Shown here in pieces: positions 10,140 to 22,890 of a stretch of DNA of 64,000 nucleotides. Position numbers and translations under genes: made by a program. The stretch is from Monilinia fructicola. Its lineage: Eukaryota; Ascomycota; Leotiomycetes; Helotiales; Sclerotiniaceae. Every line of letters starts with the position of its first letter. Position 1 is the first letter of the stretch. Location: NCBI GenBank assembly GCA_008692225.1, contig VICG01000005.1:2305001-2369000 (forward strand). Reading direction: 5' to 3'. Under the pieces are notes generated by a model. It searched no databases. It was not told where the DNA came from and saw only the letters and a program-made list of their open reading frames with translations.

Positions 10140-10931
10140 CCCTAGAGTACCATTTTTCTGGCAAGATGCCATATATTCGTAAAATCCTCCCTAAATTTTT
10201 ATTATAGCGTATATTTTACGTATATAGTGGTAGAAGCTTTAAAGCATCCATATTGAAAGATTTTCGAAATACTATATTAACTTTAAAATAACTTCAAATA
10301 TTATATTAGCTTTAAAATAGCTTCAAATAGCTTCAAATACTCAGTATACTATTCTCAATCCCACTTCAACTTTACTTCAACTTCATTTCGACTCTTCAAC
10401 TTCAATTTATTATATTATTAACATCATTAACATCCATCAATACCATCAATATACTATTAATACCATCAATAGTAAATTATTCCATTCGTTAAAAAAATTG
10501 CTTTTTCTACTTTGCTTCCACTCCCCTATTTCGAAAATATCCCCGCCCCCCCTCCCCCCCCTCCCATCAATAACGTATTAACCACTTTAGATTTTAAATA
10601 GCTTTAATACTACCAATAATATTAATAATAACAACGATAATACTATAGATTGTGAATATGCTCGAATATGCCCAAATAAGGCAATACGCTTAAATAAGCC
10701 GAAATCCCATAGTATGCTTAAATAAGTTTAGTTTAATATACTAAGATTAATAGACTAAGCTTAAAATAGGATGTGGACTATTAGTGTTAACTTCCTGTTT
10801 TTATGCTAATATGCTCCAGAAGATTTATGGATTACCTAAATATTGATATGTCAAAAAACCATTTTGAATATGGTAATTATACCATAAACCGGATTTATGG
10901 TATATAGTCCTATATTTGTGGTACTCTAGGG
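10140..10931. mobile_element. TIR element with TAA target duplication
   Basis: The left end CCCTAGAGTACCA is mirrored exactly by the right end TGGTACTCTAGGG. TAA flanks both sides (10137-10139 and 10932-10934). A 3-bp TAA duplication fits the PIF/Harbinger superfamily, although the 13-bp TIR is not one I recognise, so that assignment is tentative. The 792-bp interior is AT-rich with repeated CTTCAAATA and ACCATCAATA words and a C-rich run at about 10544-10564. No coding capacity. Confidence 0.78.
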
Positions 10932-10934
10932 TAA

Positions 10935-13700
10935 TTAACTAACTGATTGATTGACTAACTGACTAAGTGACTTACCTACTCACCCACTGACTGTACTGTA
11001 CATACTGTAGCATCCACAACACCATACCCAAGCAAACCCCCCCCCTCTCCCCATCTCCTATTCCCACAAAGGGGCTTCATCGCTCGCCCACGCCAGGACC
11101 ACCTCCGTAGCGACAAACCCTCCCCTCCACACAGAGTACACAAACACGACAGTACTGTAGAAGCACCACGAACAAAACAAACCCACAACAGAAGGCAGGC
11201 AGGCCACTGGATAAACGCGCCGCAGCAAAAGCAAGTCGACGCGAAGACACCCACTCGGGGAATTTGGCCCGTCTCCAGTTACCCTCTGATCGAAGATCGC
11301 TCGTGTCGGACGGAGTAGGGTTTACCCTTGTGTGTGTTGTTACAGTACGTGAGGATACGCTGTGTTGCTTGTGTGCTCGGTTGCTACTGGACAGTGCGGC
11401 ATGCGGCGGGGCTGCGGTGCTCCGGTGTCTTGTTGAGGAGGAGGGATGGATGGATGGGTGGGCGGGCAATGGGCACGGGGGAAAGAGTCAGAGAGAGAGA
11501 CGATGGGTATGGGGATGTGAAGATCAAATTCATGAGTCCGAATGATGGGTGATGTTGCGGGGGTTATGGCGTTTTTTCTTCTTCTTTTCCTGATTCTCTT
11601 TCTTCTCTTTGATGAGCGGTGGCTGCATGGAGTGCTTCGTATGATGGATGGGTGGTGGATTGGGTACGGTACGGTACGGTACGGTATGGTTAGGGTGTTT
11701 TGGTTGGAATGGTGGAATCTGGAAATTTTCGGTAAATGCTTATCAGATCGTGTGGAGAAAGGGGCTCCGGGATCGGAGATGTGAGGATAAGGGGGAGAGA
11801 GATTAGATGATCTGATTAGATAGATGGGAGGTGGTGGGTGGAAGGGAATACTCTACTAGGTATATACTTACTTACTGTACTGTACAATAATAATACTTGG
11901 TGAAATTGAGATGATGATGAGAAACTGGATACTGTGTCGGATAACTCATTGGACAGGTTGTTGCATTGCATTGTGTAATGGGTACGAATGAGTCACTTGG
12001 TGGACAATAAATGGGATTATTATGTGATGAATGAAGGATTTCTTGTACTCGTATATTTATTCTTGATTTTTCATTACAGTTTGGATGACCAGTATTCGGT
12101 TTGTTGTTTGCTTTTCCATGATCGATTTCTCTCCTTTTTTATCAGTTTGTCAGCTTATCGGTCTTCGCTTACTAATAACCTTGTGGCCATTTACGGTATT
12201 GTATCATGTCAAGTATTTTCATCATCGATTTATTGTCTTTGCCTATATATATATATATATACATATACATATACACATAGCCGTGGCTTTGCTTAGTTAT
12301 CGTTGATGCTTTGGATTATGATATTCTCGATATCTTGATGCTTTGGAAAGATCTAGGACCTGGCATCCAGTATGTTTTGTTTGTAAGACTGGGAAGCTGG
12401 ATAGGATGCTTGGTTGGATTTGTTCGATAGATGTTAGGGTATCAGTTATGAAATGTGGAATTTGGAGGAGTCTAGAGTGGTGTGAAGGGTGGATGGGTTG
12501 TTGGACGTCATTTTGACATGGCGTGTATGCTCTTGTTTCTCTTCCAAGGGCATACTCTCTCCGCCTCATATAGATAGGGTATAAAGGTCAATCTCTATGG
12601 AAGTCGCCGGTCTTGTTTTCTGGGCTTTTCTCGAGGAGTTGCTGGAGTACCTATCTATCTCCCGTCGTTGATACATGGATAGCTGCCATGTCTTTGCGGT
12701 GACTTATGTTCTCATCTCACTTCTTTTCGTATTTTACTACTTTCATTGGTTCATGATGAGCTTCCGTGATCTTTTCTCTCTTTTCCTTTTCCTTTGTTCC
12801 TTCTTTCCAGGTTCCATTCTTCGATTTCCGTCCATTCCATTCATATACGATGAAGAGCTTCATCAATCCTCATAATATTGTCACATTGCCTCGATACGAT
12901 TACACTTTCCGTTTAGGATCGTGGAAAAGTTTTGTAATGATGTTCACGCTGAGCTCTCCAAGGTCTTGTTTTACTCACGTGGATTTGAATGGAAAAGAAT
13001 CTTGCGATTTCAAGATTATTTAAGTTAGCATACCGAACTTATCAATAATTCTTTTTACGTTTTCATTACTTTGATTTATTGTTGTATCCTGTTCTTAGGG
13101 TAGCATAGCGCTAGTTCCAATCTCTATAATACGAACACTACTTTCATCAAAAACAGTCAACCAAGAAATGATTTCTGTACTGATCGTATAGGCATGTGTG
13201 TCTTTGGGAATTCGTTCATAGTTCATACTTCGACCCACCAATTCTTCGTGGTAATATCATCGTTCGTTGTTGTTATTTCGTTTTCGTTATTGATGATACA
13301 CGTAGTATCATTTTACCTTCGTTCCTTGATCGTGCGTCCATCGTTGTCAATTTGACGCGATGGCCTTATACTTTTACCTACTAAATCTCCCTTATAGTGG
13401 ATATTTTGAATAGATTGGTATGGCTGACTGTGGCGGCATGATATGTGCAGATATTGAATTTCCCTCTCCATAGACTTCGGAAGTCATATTTACACTTGTT
13501 GATATATGTTTTTTATACTATACCTTCCAGCCAAGTATTCGATTTTCGAACTCCATCAAGATTATCACAACATCTTTCAACCGGAGCATCTTCATCTTAA
13601 ATATCTATCTATCCATACAAGAATCCATAATTGTGTTAGCTCCTTCTCAAATAGTTCAAATTTGGGGTTCATTTTGAGGTGATCACAACGCTCCATTATT
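10935..13700. other. Gene-poor intergenic region
   Basis: No gene I can support. It contains GTACG repeats at about 11663-11686, a TA-rich run at about 12245-12275, and ACTAACTGACT words near 10940-10985. Small frames at 10976-11784, 11988-12296 and 12675-13023 lack domains or convincing splice structure. A non-coding transcript cannot be excluded. Confidence 0.5.
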
Positions 13701-13717
13701 CCCCTTTGTCACTCGAG

Positions 13718-14618
13718 ATGAATGTCGAGACAGAGTTTACACCTCTTGGTGCACCACAAACCTCAAATCATACTCTTCAGCGGGTTCCAAAGCAAAGTAT
13801 TCCTGCACTCGATCACTCCCTGGACGCTCAAAAAATTGTGAGCAATGTTCTTCAGATATTTCTACTATTGTAGCACTAAATCAGGATCGCAAGCCACAAA
13901 ATGAAGATAGCGACATTCAACTTCCACCGCCAGGCACAAAAACACCTGTAAGCCAATATACTATATAATTGAATCGCCTGGATAACTTGATTAGTGCATT
14001 AGGACTCTGAGTCGTGCAATGGGATAATACACACTTTTCATCACCGGGCCCTCAATTACTCATAAGCCATATCATTTAATCAATAGTTGTATTCTAGCTA
14101 ACTTCATTCTAGGGAAATACTGACCCTCAAGCACTAGTGACCGTAATGTCTCCAGAATCTTCAGGACTTTCAGGATCTCCAATTCTCCAGAAATTCCAAT
14201 ATGTGTCTCTGTAGCATCTTCAGTGGCACCAGAACTCCAAGCATTTCCACAAACATTAAACTTTTCAGGGTCTTTGGGAATTTCAGCTTTACTAGCATAT
14301 GCATCAGGAAAATTACTGGAATTTCGCAATCAGAAGTGCAGATCTAGTCCACTCCCAGACAACCCCCTGAATGCAGCACACACCTCTTTCACCCTCCCCT
14401 ACGACTACTACACCGGCCAAGGAACCCATCCCCTTGACTACAATACTTTTACCATATCACTCTGCAGGGTAATCCTCTGGATTAAATTCTTCTGCGCCGA
14501 ACTGCACCCACAATGCCCCACGCCTATCCCCGAAGAAACCCTCGATGAATTGGTTCTCCGGTATTTCCTCAAAATCAGGGACAGAAACCCTCGCATCGCC
14601 AGGATCGATTGTTTATAG
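13718..14618 (+). pseudogene. Possible broken or multi-exon orphan gene
   Basis: Protein-like stretches lie in different frames. The first is from ATG 13718 to about 13835. The second, from about 13830, contains CEQC and a Pro-rich end (about 13930). A third follows a possible intron with donor GTAAGCC near 13948 and acceptor TTCTAG near 14113, then a longer frame runs from 14223 to 14618. The switch near 13833 falls on an A6 run, like breaks in other genes of this window. I recognise no family. It may be a decayed gene, a gene with base-call errors, or chance. Confidence 0.3.
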
Positions 14619-14619
14619 C

Positions 14620-16574
14620 GTGGATCCTGAAAAGATCCATGGATCCACATCTCCAAGAAGATCATTACCAAAAGAATGCTGTTTATGGCAATAGGCGCCA
14701 GAGAACGAAAAGACTGCTTAACAAACACCATCGAACAATCTGAGAGACAGCTTCAGAAGCAGATTCAGAAATCATGGATTTTTCGGTTTCTTCTCTGGCG
14801 GCATAGACATTGGGTTGCTAGGTTCGAGCGATTTCCCGGAAATCGCGATCCTTGTAATCTGAACTCCTGTTGGTATATTTGCGATGCTGGACTTGTGCTG
14901 TAGGTGACATTCATAAATGAGAGTCGGTACCTGAAGTTTACGTTCTGTGGATGTTTTAATGGTGCGTGTAGGAGTTGTGCGGGATTTTGAGCTTGTGGGG
15001 TAGAGTTTAGTTGATTCATGAGTTATCATCAGCGTGAGAATAGATGAGGCCTATTATTCTCAAGTCCATCGAAAATCAGATAACAGATGGGTGTATATGA
15101 TAGGCTCATGATTTGGATTCTAGTCAATTATCGATGTCGAGAGAGCTCCATTTCGACTCGAACTATGAATTAAAGCACTGGAATTGACCGTTCTGAGGGT
15201 GGTTTGTTTTCTGGTTAAGAGGAACGAGGGACGGTGAATTGTCTGTGCAGGTAACTCGGTTTGGGGCAGGGGGGTAGGTATTGTCTGATCTCTTATTCCA
15301 TTGATCATTTTCGTTATGAATATATTTTGATATAATCATCATTATCATCTCATCTCCTCATCGCCAACACACATCAACCCATTCTGCCACCTTTTAAAGA
15401 ACTTTTACTTGGTCATTAGCCCGAGAGCTTCAGCTTGGCTCAGACGTCGATGTAGCTCTAGAATTATTGCTGCAGAATCCTCCGCACTGCTTCACGCCTT
15501 GACCATCAATTTGCAAAGATCATTGATACCAATTCTGCTTTATGGATTCGTATTATCATCTCATACCACTGAGACAAAAGGCATGAAAGTTCCATCGTCC
15601 ATCGCATACAGCCATGTGTGAGCACTCGCTATGCTTTCCATCGTGTAAAGTGTTCCGAAATACTACCTACCCGCTGTACCCAGCATCTAATAGATGCAGA
15701 AACTACAAGCCAGAAGTCTCCCTTTCAACCAAGAAACCTCAAACGTTAATTAATTACCATTATTCTCTGCCGTAACTTTCTTCTTCCGCACATCAGTGAC
15801 AAAAACGCTGTTGATGAACTTTCGATGTTGAGGACGTTGAGATCAGATATCCGGTATTTTCTATGCCGGAAATATACTGACGTGAGATATGTACAGATTT
15901 GATAAATGCATGAATACAACGAGTTGTAAATCAACGTTTCCATTTGCGGCTGACAAAAATGATGGGAGTGGATACAAAGATTCGAATTAAGCGAGATTGA
16001 GATTGTCAGAGGGGTAGCGAGATTATGAAGAGCGAGTATTGGATAAGAAATCTGATCTCGTCTTGTGAGCAATTGTCGTCATGATAGATAAAACAGAATT
16101 TTTAATTGCTAGTTGGCATTTTTAAGATACTTTGGACGGTTTTGGTGATTCGCTTCGAGTTTGTGACTTCTCCCTTCTCCCTTCTCCCAAATCTTCCTCT
16201 TGGGACTTACAAGGCACCGAAACAATACTCTACAACAGGGTTAAGGCTCACTTTTCATATGTTTGAAGGTCTCGCCAAGTGTAAGGTTTCTTTGCATAGT
16301 GTCATGTATCAAATGTCAGTAGATTGAGCTTTTGAATGTCCATTTCTACAAGGTATTATAAATCTCATGATCATATAAATCTCACATAATCACATTAGAC
16401 TGGTTCAGCATAGCTTAGTAAACAATACACAATCCTGAGATCATTTATCTTTTCAATCCATAATCATCTCTCATATTTACAATAATTATACCGAGTGGTA
16501 GTGAATCCATCAAAATAACAACTCCACTAGCCCTTGACGCTAGGAAATTGTGTTATATCGTATTTAAACCACTA
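14620..16574. other. Intergenic, no supported gene
   Basis: Only short frames on both strands; none has a recognisable domain, start context or splice sites good enough to call. Confidence 0.5.
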
Positions 16575-16758
16575 TGTGACGGTCTTCACGGAAGCCACGA
16601 TGGCAACGTTGCCGAAGTCGCCGAAATTTCGGCAGGGACGACACAGTCAAGGTTGCCGGCAGGAACGAAACGACACCATCACATAAATAGCAAGCATGGG
16701 TAGTTATAATGAAAAGCTGCTTTACTACTTTACATGATTCAGACGGTATTTCGTCACA
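16575..16758. mobile_element. Solo-LTR-like or small TIR element
   Basis: The 184-bp segment begins TGTGACG and ends CGTCACA, an exact 7-bp inverted pair, with TA on both sides (16573-16574 and 16759-16760). The interior is GC-richer than its surroundings and holds an ATAAATA box. TG...CA ends of this type are common in fungal Ty3/Gypsy LTRs, so a solo LTR is possible. However, no 5-bp target duplication is seen, and the TA flanks would equally fit a very short MITE. No coding sequence. Confidence 0.5.
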
Positions 16759-16760
16759 TA

Positions 16761-18448
16761 TTCACAGATTCACACGTTTAGTAACACAATAAACACGCTG
16801 TCTCAATCTGTTTTGAGTGAACACGAAATAATTGTAGGATATTTTATGCATGATGAATGGGAAATAATGAATAGTCAATGAAAGGTCCTCATTTCGTACA
16901 AAATCCCTCATGCGCAAATCCCCAGATGACTAGAAAACACTCGAGCGGCCTGGTTTATGATTGGTATCGTCTTGTTGGCAGATCTAACCAGTGTATATGG
17001 CGAATTACTTCCTAGTTCTTCAATACTCAAGGTACAGCCTCACTCAGCACTTCAAACAATTTCGATCGATTCGACAGATCAATTGGAAATGGCATATTTA
17101 CGAGGCTAGAAGGGTGTAAGCTTTGCTTGCCAAATGATATAGCGACTTTGATATCGCGATGCCACAACTCAGGTCAGTATTTAGTACGACATGCGCGATT
17201 TGGAAGATGTAAGATATAAAATAAGACTCGTATAATAATCAATAGAGAGAGGTAATTATAACGATGTCAGCCTTCAACACAAAGACCATAAAAGTATGGA
17301 CCGTCAAAATGACGACGAAATTCACCCCTGACAGAGTATATTTCAAGAAATTGGGTGGCAGTTGCAACTAATAGAGAAGCTTTATAACCGTCCCTTATGT
17401 AAGAATCTAGCCGCTCTCGTTCCAATGAATATCCTGGGGCTTGTGGCAAGTGAAATAGACGACTACACTATATAAACACACATTTTTCTGGCAGAAAGTT
17501 TCGAGCTTCATCCACACTTGTAGAATCATTGATTTTAAGTAGCGCTTTTATATTGTCGATGACAGGACAGAATTTCCAGTGCATCATAATTAGCCTCCAA
17601 GGTAGAAATTCATCTGCCATTGCATTTCCGTGAAGCCACAGGCCTGCACACTCTTCCGAATAAATCGGAGCTAACAGTAAGTCACAACGAGTTTTGGGAT
17701 TTATAAGTTACTGATTATTTGAACAGAATCGTATTTCGATCACGCAGGTTTTTCGTTATTGAACAGATATCAATTGATTAATGAAATAGATACTAACATT
17801 CGGTGACCATGATATTCAAGCACATCGCATATTGAGTTTCAAGTCTGAATGTACGTGAAACAGCAAAATGGTCGAATTCGCTTGACCCCTTTCGTAGATT
17901 ATTCAGGCTGACTAAAGGAATTGAGCTACCCTATCAGATATGCTGTATCACAAAAGCTCGGGATGACCACCTCCGCTAATTGCATGCGAAATCACTTGAC
18001 CGGGGAGTTCCAATTAAAAGGAGAACGTTCACTAAAAAATAACAGTAGTGATGACAGCGCATCATCAAAATCAAAATGTGAAGTTCATGTTAACGCTAGT
18101 GTGACTTTCTTCATTGGACCCTATAGTTGGTAATGCAGTAGTATACATAACCACCTTCAACCTAAAGATGGGGAGTGATATTTCATCGAAGATACTTACT
18201 TAGATCAGGCTGAGGTTCGAGGTCCAATCGGTCGATGTCCGTATTGGTTTATTTAGCATATCAGCTCGTAAAGAAAGGGCACGACCGCAAAGTAAGAGTC
18301 TAGTCTTGCAAGAAAGGGACGCGTCGTGCGAACTTTCTTGCCGCATTGTTCCGAAAGAAAGTATTTCCGGTAGGTCTGTCGTCTATAGAAGACCAGTGGC
18401 AATAGATTCTAGTATTTTGAGTCTCAATAGTTTTGAATCTACCGGGTG
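16761..18448. other. Intergenic, no supported gene
   Basis: Only short frames (for example 17267-17449 minus and 17921-18133 plus) without recognisable features. The last part next to 18449 is probably the 3' UTR of the Sel1-repeat gene. Confidence 0.5.
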
Positions 18449-19632
18449 CTATTCAGTAACGAAGCTAGATCTCAGCTTTACTGCTTCGTCGCGAACTTCG
18501 GGAAGAGCCTCTGCCCGCTCCAGCCATTTCAATCCCTCCTCAGTTTGACCTTGAGATTTACAAATTGAAGCCAAGTTCAACATGCTCAGTCCAAATCCGC
18601 CTTCAGCTGCGACTTGAAACCATTCTTTAGCATACCCATAATTTCGATCAGACGGCTTTTTGTCTGCCTGGTCTCCTTTCTTAGATAACTCAATGGCACC
18701 AAGATTGTGGCATGCTTCAGGAATTCCTGCACCAGCCGCTTTAAGTAGATAGATCATTCTGTCATCTTCCTCGCCAGGACCTACGTGTTTGGAAAGGTAG
18801 AAGTATGCTGAGGGATAATCAAGATCCAATGCTGCTTTGCTGAAAGCCTTCTTTGCGCCTTCTTTATCCGTCTTCTCAAGAATCAGGCCAAGAACAACGA
18901 GTGCCTCTGCAGCTCCTAGAAAAGTCGGTAGTTCTGGTCCGCCAACAGCCATTTGCAACCAATCTGTAGCTTCCTTAATCTTTCCTTGGCTGTAAAGAAT
19001 CTGACCGAGTAGCCCCATTGCCTCAACATTCTTCTCTTTCTTGGCCAAAAGGCCCAAGCGTTCAAGAAAGGGTCTAGATCTCGCTGAATGTAGTTGATTG
19101 TTGCGGAAAGCATCAGATACAACCTCCAATGTAGCCGCGGGGTCTCCCATAGCTGAAGCCGAGTCTATCAGTCTTCTCCCCAATGCTTTTTGGGCTTGTT
19201 CTCGACATCTTCCCACCGAGATGGATAATTGTGTCACATCCGATGCTGTGATACCATGCTCTATCAAATATTAGTATGGAAAGTCAGCTGAAGGGAATGT
19301 GACTTACTCTTACAGATACCAGTCTCCCAACCTGGGTTTGATCTTCCATGTAAAGTTTGGTAATTTTTCAAGAATTCCATGGCCTTATGAGGATCTACTT
19401 TTAAGACGCCAGCTTTATGGTCCGTCTCCAGAATAAAAAGTGGTGGCAATGCATCCGGAGTATCAATTGATATCCTCTTCCGTTGTATCACTGGATCAGC
19501 GGCGTTCCTCTTTGCCAATATTTGCTTTCTTGATGGTTTGACATTGACAGCAAGTAGTCTTGGAGTAGTATGAAGTGACCTGTGATTTAATAGTCTACAG
19601 GCATACCTAGGAAGCAATCCATAGGTATTCAT
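18449..19632 (-). CDS. Mitochondrial Sel1/TPR-like repeat protein
   Basis: Two exons (19308-19632 and 18449-19260) joined by a 47-nt intron with GTAAGT donor, TACTAAT branch site and TAG acceptor; together they give 378 residues in frame. The first about 35 residues are basic and hydroxylated, contain RSLHTTPRLLA and no acidic residue, which is a typical mitochondrial presequence. The rest is helical repeats of the Sel1/TPR kind, clearest in the C-terminal third with alternating small residues such as ACHNLGAIEL and AAEGGFGLSMLNLA. Such repeats are protein-binding scaffolds, often in organelle assembly; the partner cannot be named. The Met at 19662 would add ten residues, but the Met at 19632 gives the better presequence. 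It is transcribed divergently from the UTP16-like gene, sharing a promoter of about 300 bp. Confidence 0.82.
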
Positions 19633-19932
19633 GCTGCTATTTTTGTTTTTAAAGAGTATCAAATATCAAAGAATGAAAGATTCAACGGCAAAGAGAACAA
19701 GAGAATCAAAAGCTTCAATCCGTTTCCAAGGTTTGTATCTACCTAGTAATATCTATAGACTTCTGCCATCCTGGTATCGAGAAGGCGGTGAACCCAATAG
19801 AATCTAGCGTCACAGCATTTCCCGGGCACTAAAGAAATCTCACAGATTTTTTTTGCAGCTGGTTAGATATAACCTTACAAGGCCCACCTGAGTGCAATTT
19901 ATTTAAACTTCAATCCAATACAAGTTTTCTGA
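19633..19932. promoter_or_regulatory. Shared divergent promoter, Sel1-repeat gene and UTP16-like gene
   Basis: A 300-bp gap between two start codons facing away from each other. No sharp motif stands out apart from a T-rich run near 19849. Its promoter role is inferred from position. Confidence 0.6.
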
Positions 19933-21431
19933 ATGTTTGCCAGAATTTTAAATGCGTCCTCGAAAGATTGTCTTCAATCGGACGACCCCCTAACTCCAAG
20001 TCAGCAATTGCGCGAAGAAAGTAGGAGAACTCGAAGTATGGTTACTACGCGGGGTAGAGCGCGAGAATTGGCAGATACTCCTTCGGTGAATGGAGATTCT
20101 ATCGTCATCGATGAAGGTACCCCAGTTCCAAAGAGGAGAGGGCGACCGCGCAAATCACTACCTCTTGAAGATGATGAGATTGTAGAGACTCCCCGACCAA
20201 CAAGGAGCTCGAGTAAACTGCTGGTACAAGCAAGCGATGAAGAAGGCACGCCAAAGCAGCAATCACCGCAAGTAGTTGATGAGATACCTGCTTCTGACGA
20301 GGAAGTCGAGGAAGCCAACGAATCAGAAAAAGCGCAAACCACTGAAACAGAAAAAGTGCAATCCACTGAATTAGAAGCGCAAACCACTGAATCAGAAAAA
20401 GCGCAAACCGTTGAATCAGAAGAAGCGCAAACCGTTGAGTCAGAAAAAGTGCAAACCGTTGAATCAGAAAAAGCGCAAACCATTGAGGCAGATGAGGAGG
20501 TAGTAAAAACGACAGCGGTCAATGGAGATATTACGACCTCATCGACGACAAACAACCACCATAGTCACAACCCCAGTCGCAAAGAAGCACAAGCGATTCG
20601 ATAGTGCAGAACCTGAGCCATTGCCGGAGGACAAACCCGAGGTCATCGATGTTGAGGACCGTGAGGACGAGAGTAGTGATGACGATGCACCAGAGGAGGT
20701 CACAACAAATCAGGCTGCAGAATCCGCCAAAGAAAAGGAAAGAGAAGCTGCAAAAGCAATTGAGGAGTATGTTTCATTCACATTTCTCTCTACCTGAATA
20801 ACTAATGAGGATTTTAGGCAAGAAGCTGCTTCCAAAAAGAAACGTCAAGAGAAAGATGCCCTTCTCAAACGACAGTCCGAGGCCTCAAGCAAGAAGCGCA
20901 AGCTCGATGTCACTTTCACACAAGATGAAATGTTACCTCCGGCTCAGAAATCGAAGGTGGACGAGTCACCAGTACCAGCTACAGCTGAAAGAGGAGATAT
21001 TGAGATGGACGAGGAATCGAATACTTTGGAAGGAGACGGAACAGCTGATGGACGATTGGACTCTGAGGACGATATTTGAGGAAATAAGCAGAACATTTGC
21101 ACCTCCCGGACATTTGCCTCTCCCGGATCTTCTCCCAGCTGAATACCTAGAGGATGATGACAAACCAGAACCTACCAATCTCCAATCAAATCTGCCTACA
21201 AGATTCGCCAAACCAAGCAAGCTGCGCCATATTTTGGAGAAACGACCTAAAGACAAACGGGTGGGCTCAACAACATTCAGAGTCGCGGAAAATCGCAATT
21301 CACATTTACCACCCAAGGCATCGAACCAAGCTCGCGCCCTGAAAGAGTCGTGGCTACAAGGGCGGGCAGGATCCAAGATTAAGCCAAATCGGAAACCATT
21401 TAATCAAGGTTTTATCAAGCCTAAGAATTGA
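19933..21431 (+). CDS. utp16: UTP16-like U3 snoRNP/nucleolar protein (frame broken twice)
   Basis: Probable member of the U3 snoRNA-associated family (yeast Utp16/Bud21), which acts in the small-subunit processome. The C-terminal end carries the family-like block: LPDLLPAEYLEDD, then KRPKDKRVGSTTFRVAE, ARALKESWLQGR and NRKPFNQGF. The N-terminal half has an AT-hook-like KRRGRPRKS and an acidic Glu/Thr repeat tract. An intron at 20767-20817 (GTATGT...TTTTAG) joins the two halves in phase. Two single extra bases break the frame, one between about 20541 and 20570 and one near 21071-21080. Removing one base at each gives 481 residues, exactly in frame from 19933 to 21431. The start could also be Met at 20038. 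Ortholog naming is from memory of the C-terminal domain, so moderately sure. Confidence 0.72.
20320..20492 (+). repeat. In-frame 24-bp repeat in the UTP16-like gene
   Basis: About seven imperfect copies of a 24-bp unit encode an eight-residue repeat of the form ESEKAQTV, with ETEKVQST and ELEAQTTE variants. All units stay in frame. Copy number is likely to vary between strains. Confidence 0.85.
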
Positions 21432-22808
21432 AATCAAAGTCATGTTTGGAGGTTACAATGGTAGCACGTGAAGGAATTCATGGAGGTTTATTTTTTGCTA
21501 GGGAAACTTTTGGGTTATGTATAACCACAAAATCCCATTGGATAGACCCATATTAGTTGAATGATTTGAGGCCAGAGGATTTGGAGATGAGAGAGACGCG
21601 CTATGCCATGATGGCAGTAGGAACTCTGAGCAAGAATGGTCATATGGAAGATTCAGCATCTCAGTTATATAAAACAGGTGCTTGACTGAGTTTTGGCGCA
21701 CAGGATGCAGGAGTAATGAGGAATTCCCAGTGTAATCATCGATCATTAAATATTGAGAATGAAAGGTTTGGGTAGATATAAATCAATTGACTTCAACCAG
21801 ACACTTTTCTACAATCCCTTATTTTACATCCCCTGACATTTCCCATAATTTTCTATTGCTTCCTCCAGACTGTCTCAATAACCACAACATCATCTCCCCT
21901 GTAATTTGCACTTCCTTTCTTAAACATAAAAACATGTGTAACAAAATACGCTGAACTTACCTAGGTATGTAAAACCATGCTTAACGCAGATAGTCTGTAT
22001 ATAGCATATCAAAATCGGCGACTCTCAACAAAGTCATCAGCGCCTTTAACATATATCAGTATAACATATTAACTACCACACCAAGTCTCCAAACTTCATT
22101 TATTACTCTCATGCTGTATGACAACATGAACATTTCCAATCACCCCAGTCTTCACCCTATGAACACGTTCTATATTTTCACCAAATTTTGACCCAGACTC
22201 CAAACGGATTTCTGACCGTGCTCCGGGAGAAAACTTGCTTTTCCCCTCTTCTTCATTTATAGGAGCGACGTCTTACTTGGCGATCCATTTGATATTCTTA
22301 TTAGTACTACAAATGTATCGAAAACTATAGCGGAACAAGTAATACGGGATGAGATGAGAGATGATTGGCTGGAGAGGTGAATGTGATTGAGGAGTGGTGT
22401 TTGCCCTGCTGTTGCGCTGCTGCGTTTGTATATGGCGGGTTGGTGGATGATGCTGCACATGCGATGACTTTTTTCTAGGATCATCTAGAATGAAAGGGTT
22501 AACTTCTAATAGATGATCATGAACGTCAAGGGGTATTAGATTCCAAGGCTGTTAGACTTTCACGCAAGCAATCATGTAATCTTCCTGTATTGTACTGGAG
22601 TACGGGAATAGACTGTAGGTCTATTCCTGCTCCTACCATTGCCGATCTCAGATACGTAGAGCATATAAGTGCTCCTATAGCCAAGGTAATCCTACCACTC
22701 TTGAATTATATATGCTTCTCCTGCCATATACTAGCAGGAGCAGAGTCTTTTAGCCTACTAGATTCAACCTATGATCTTTCTCAAAGTGATCCGTGTGCTC
22801 GTATATAA
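21432..22808. other. Intergenic with two hairpins
   Basis: No supported gene. Two inverted repeats stand out: GGAATAGAC with GTCTATTCC around a 4-5 nt loop (about 22605-22628), and CTCCTGC with GCAGGAG around 22711-22742. They sit just before the AT-rich island and may be the edge of a decayed element. Confidence 0.5.
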
Positions 22809-22890
22809 CTTAACCTTCGTAACATAGACGTATATATACATTAGTATATAACTTTAAGGAATATATAATTGATTTAATTAATTTAATATA

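Noticed and set aside
20001..20555. 184-codon minus-strand frame, Ser/Cys-rich
   Set aside because: Antisense shadow of the repeat region of the UTP16-like gene.
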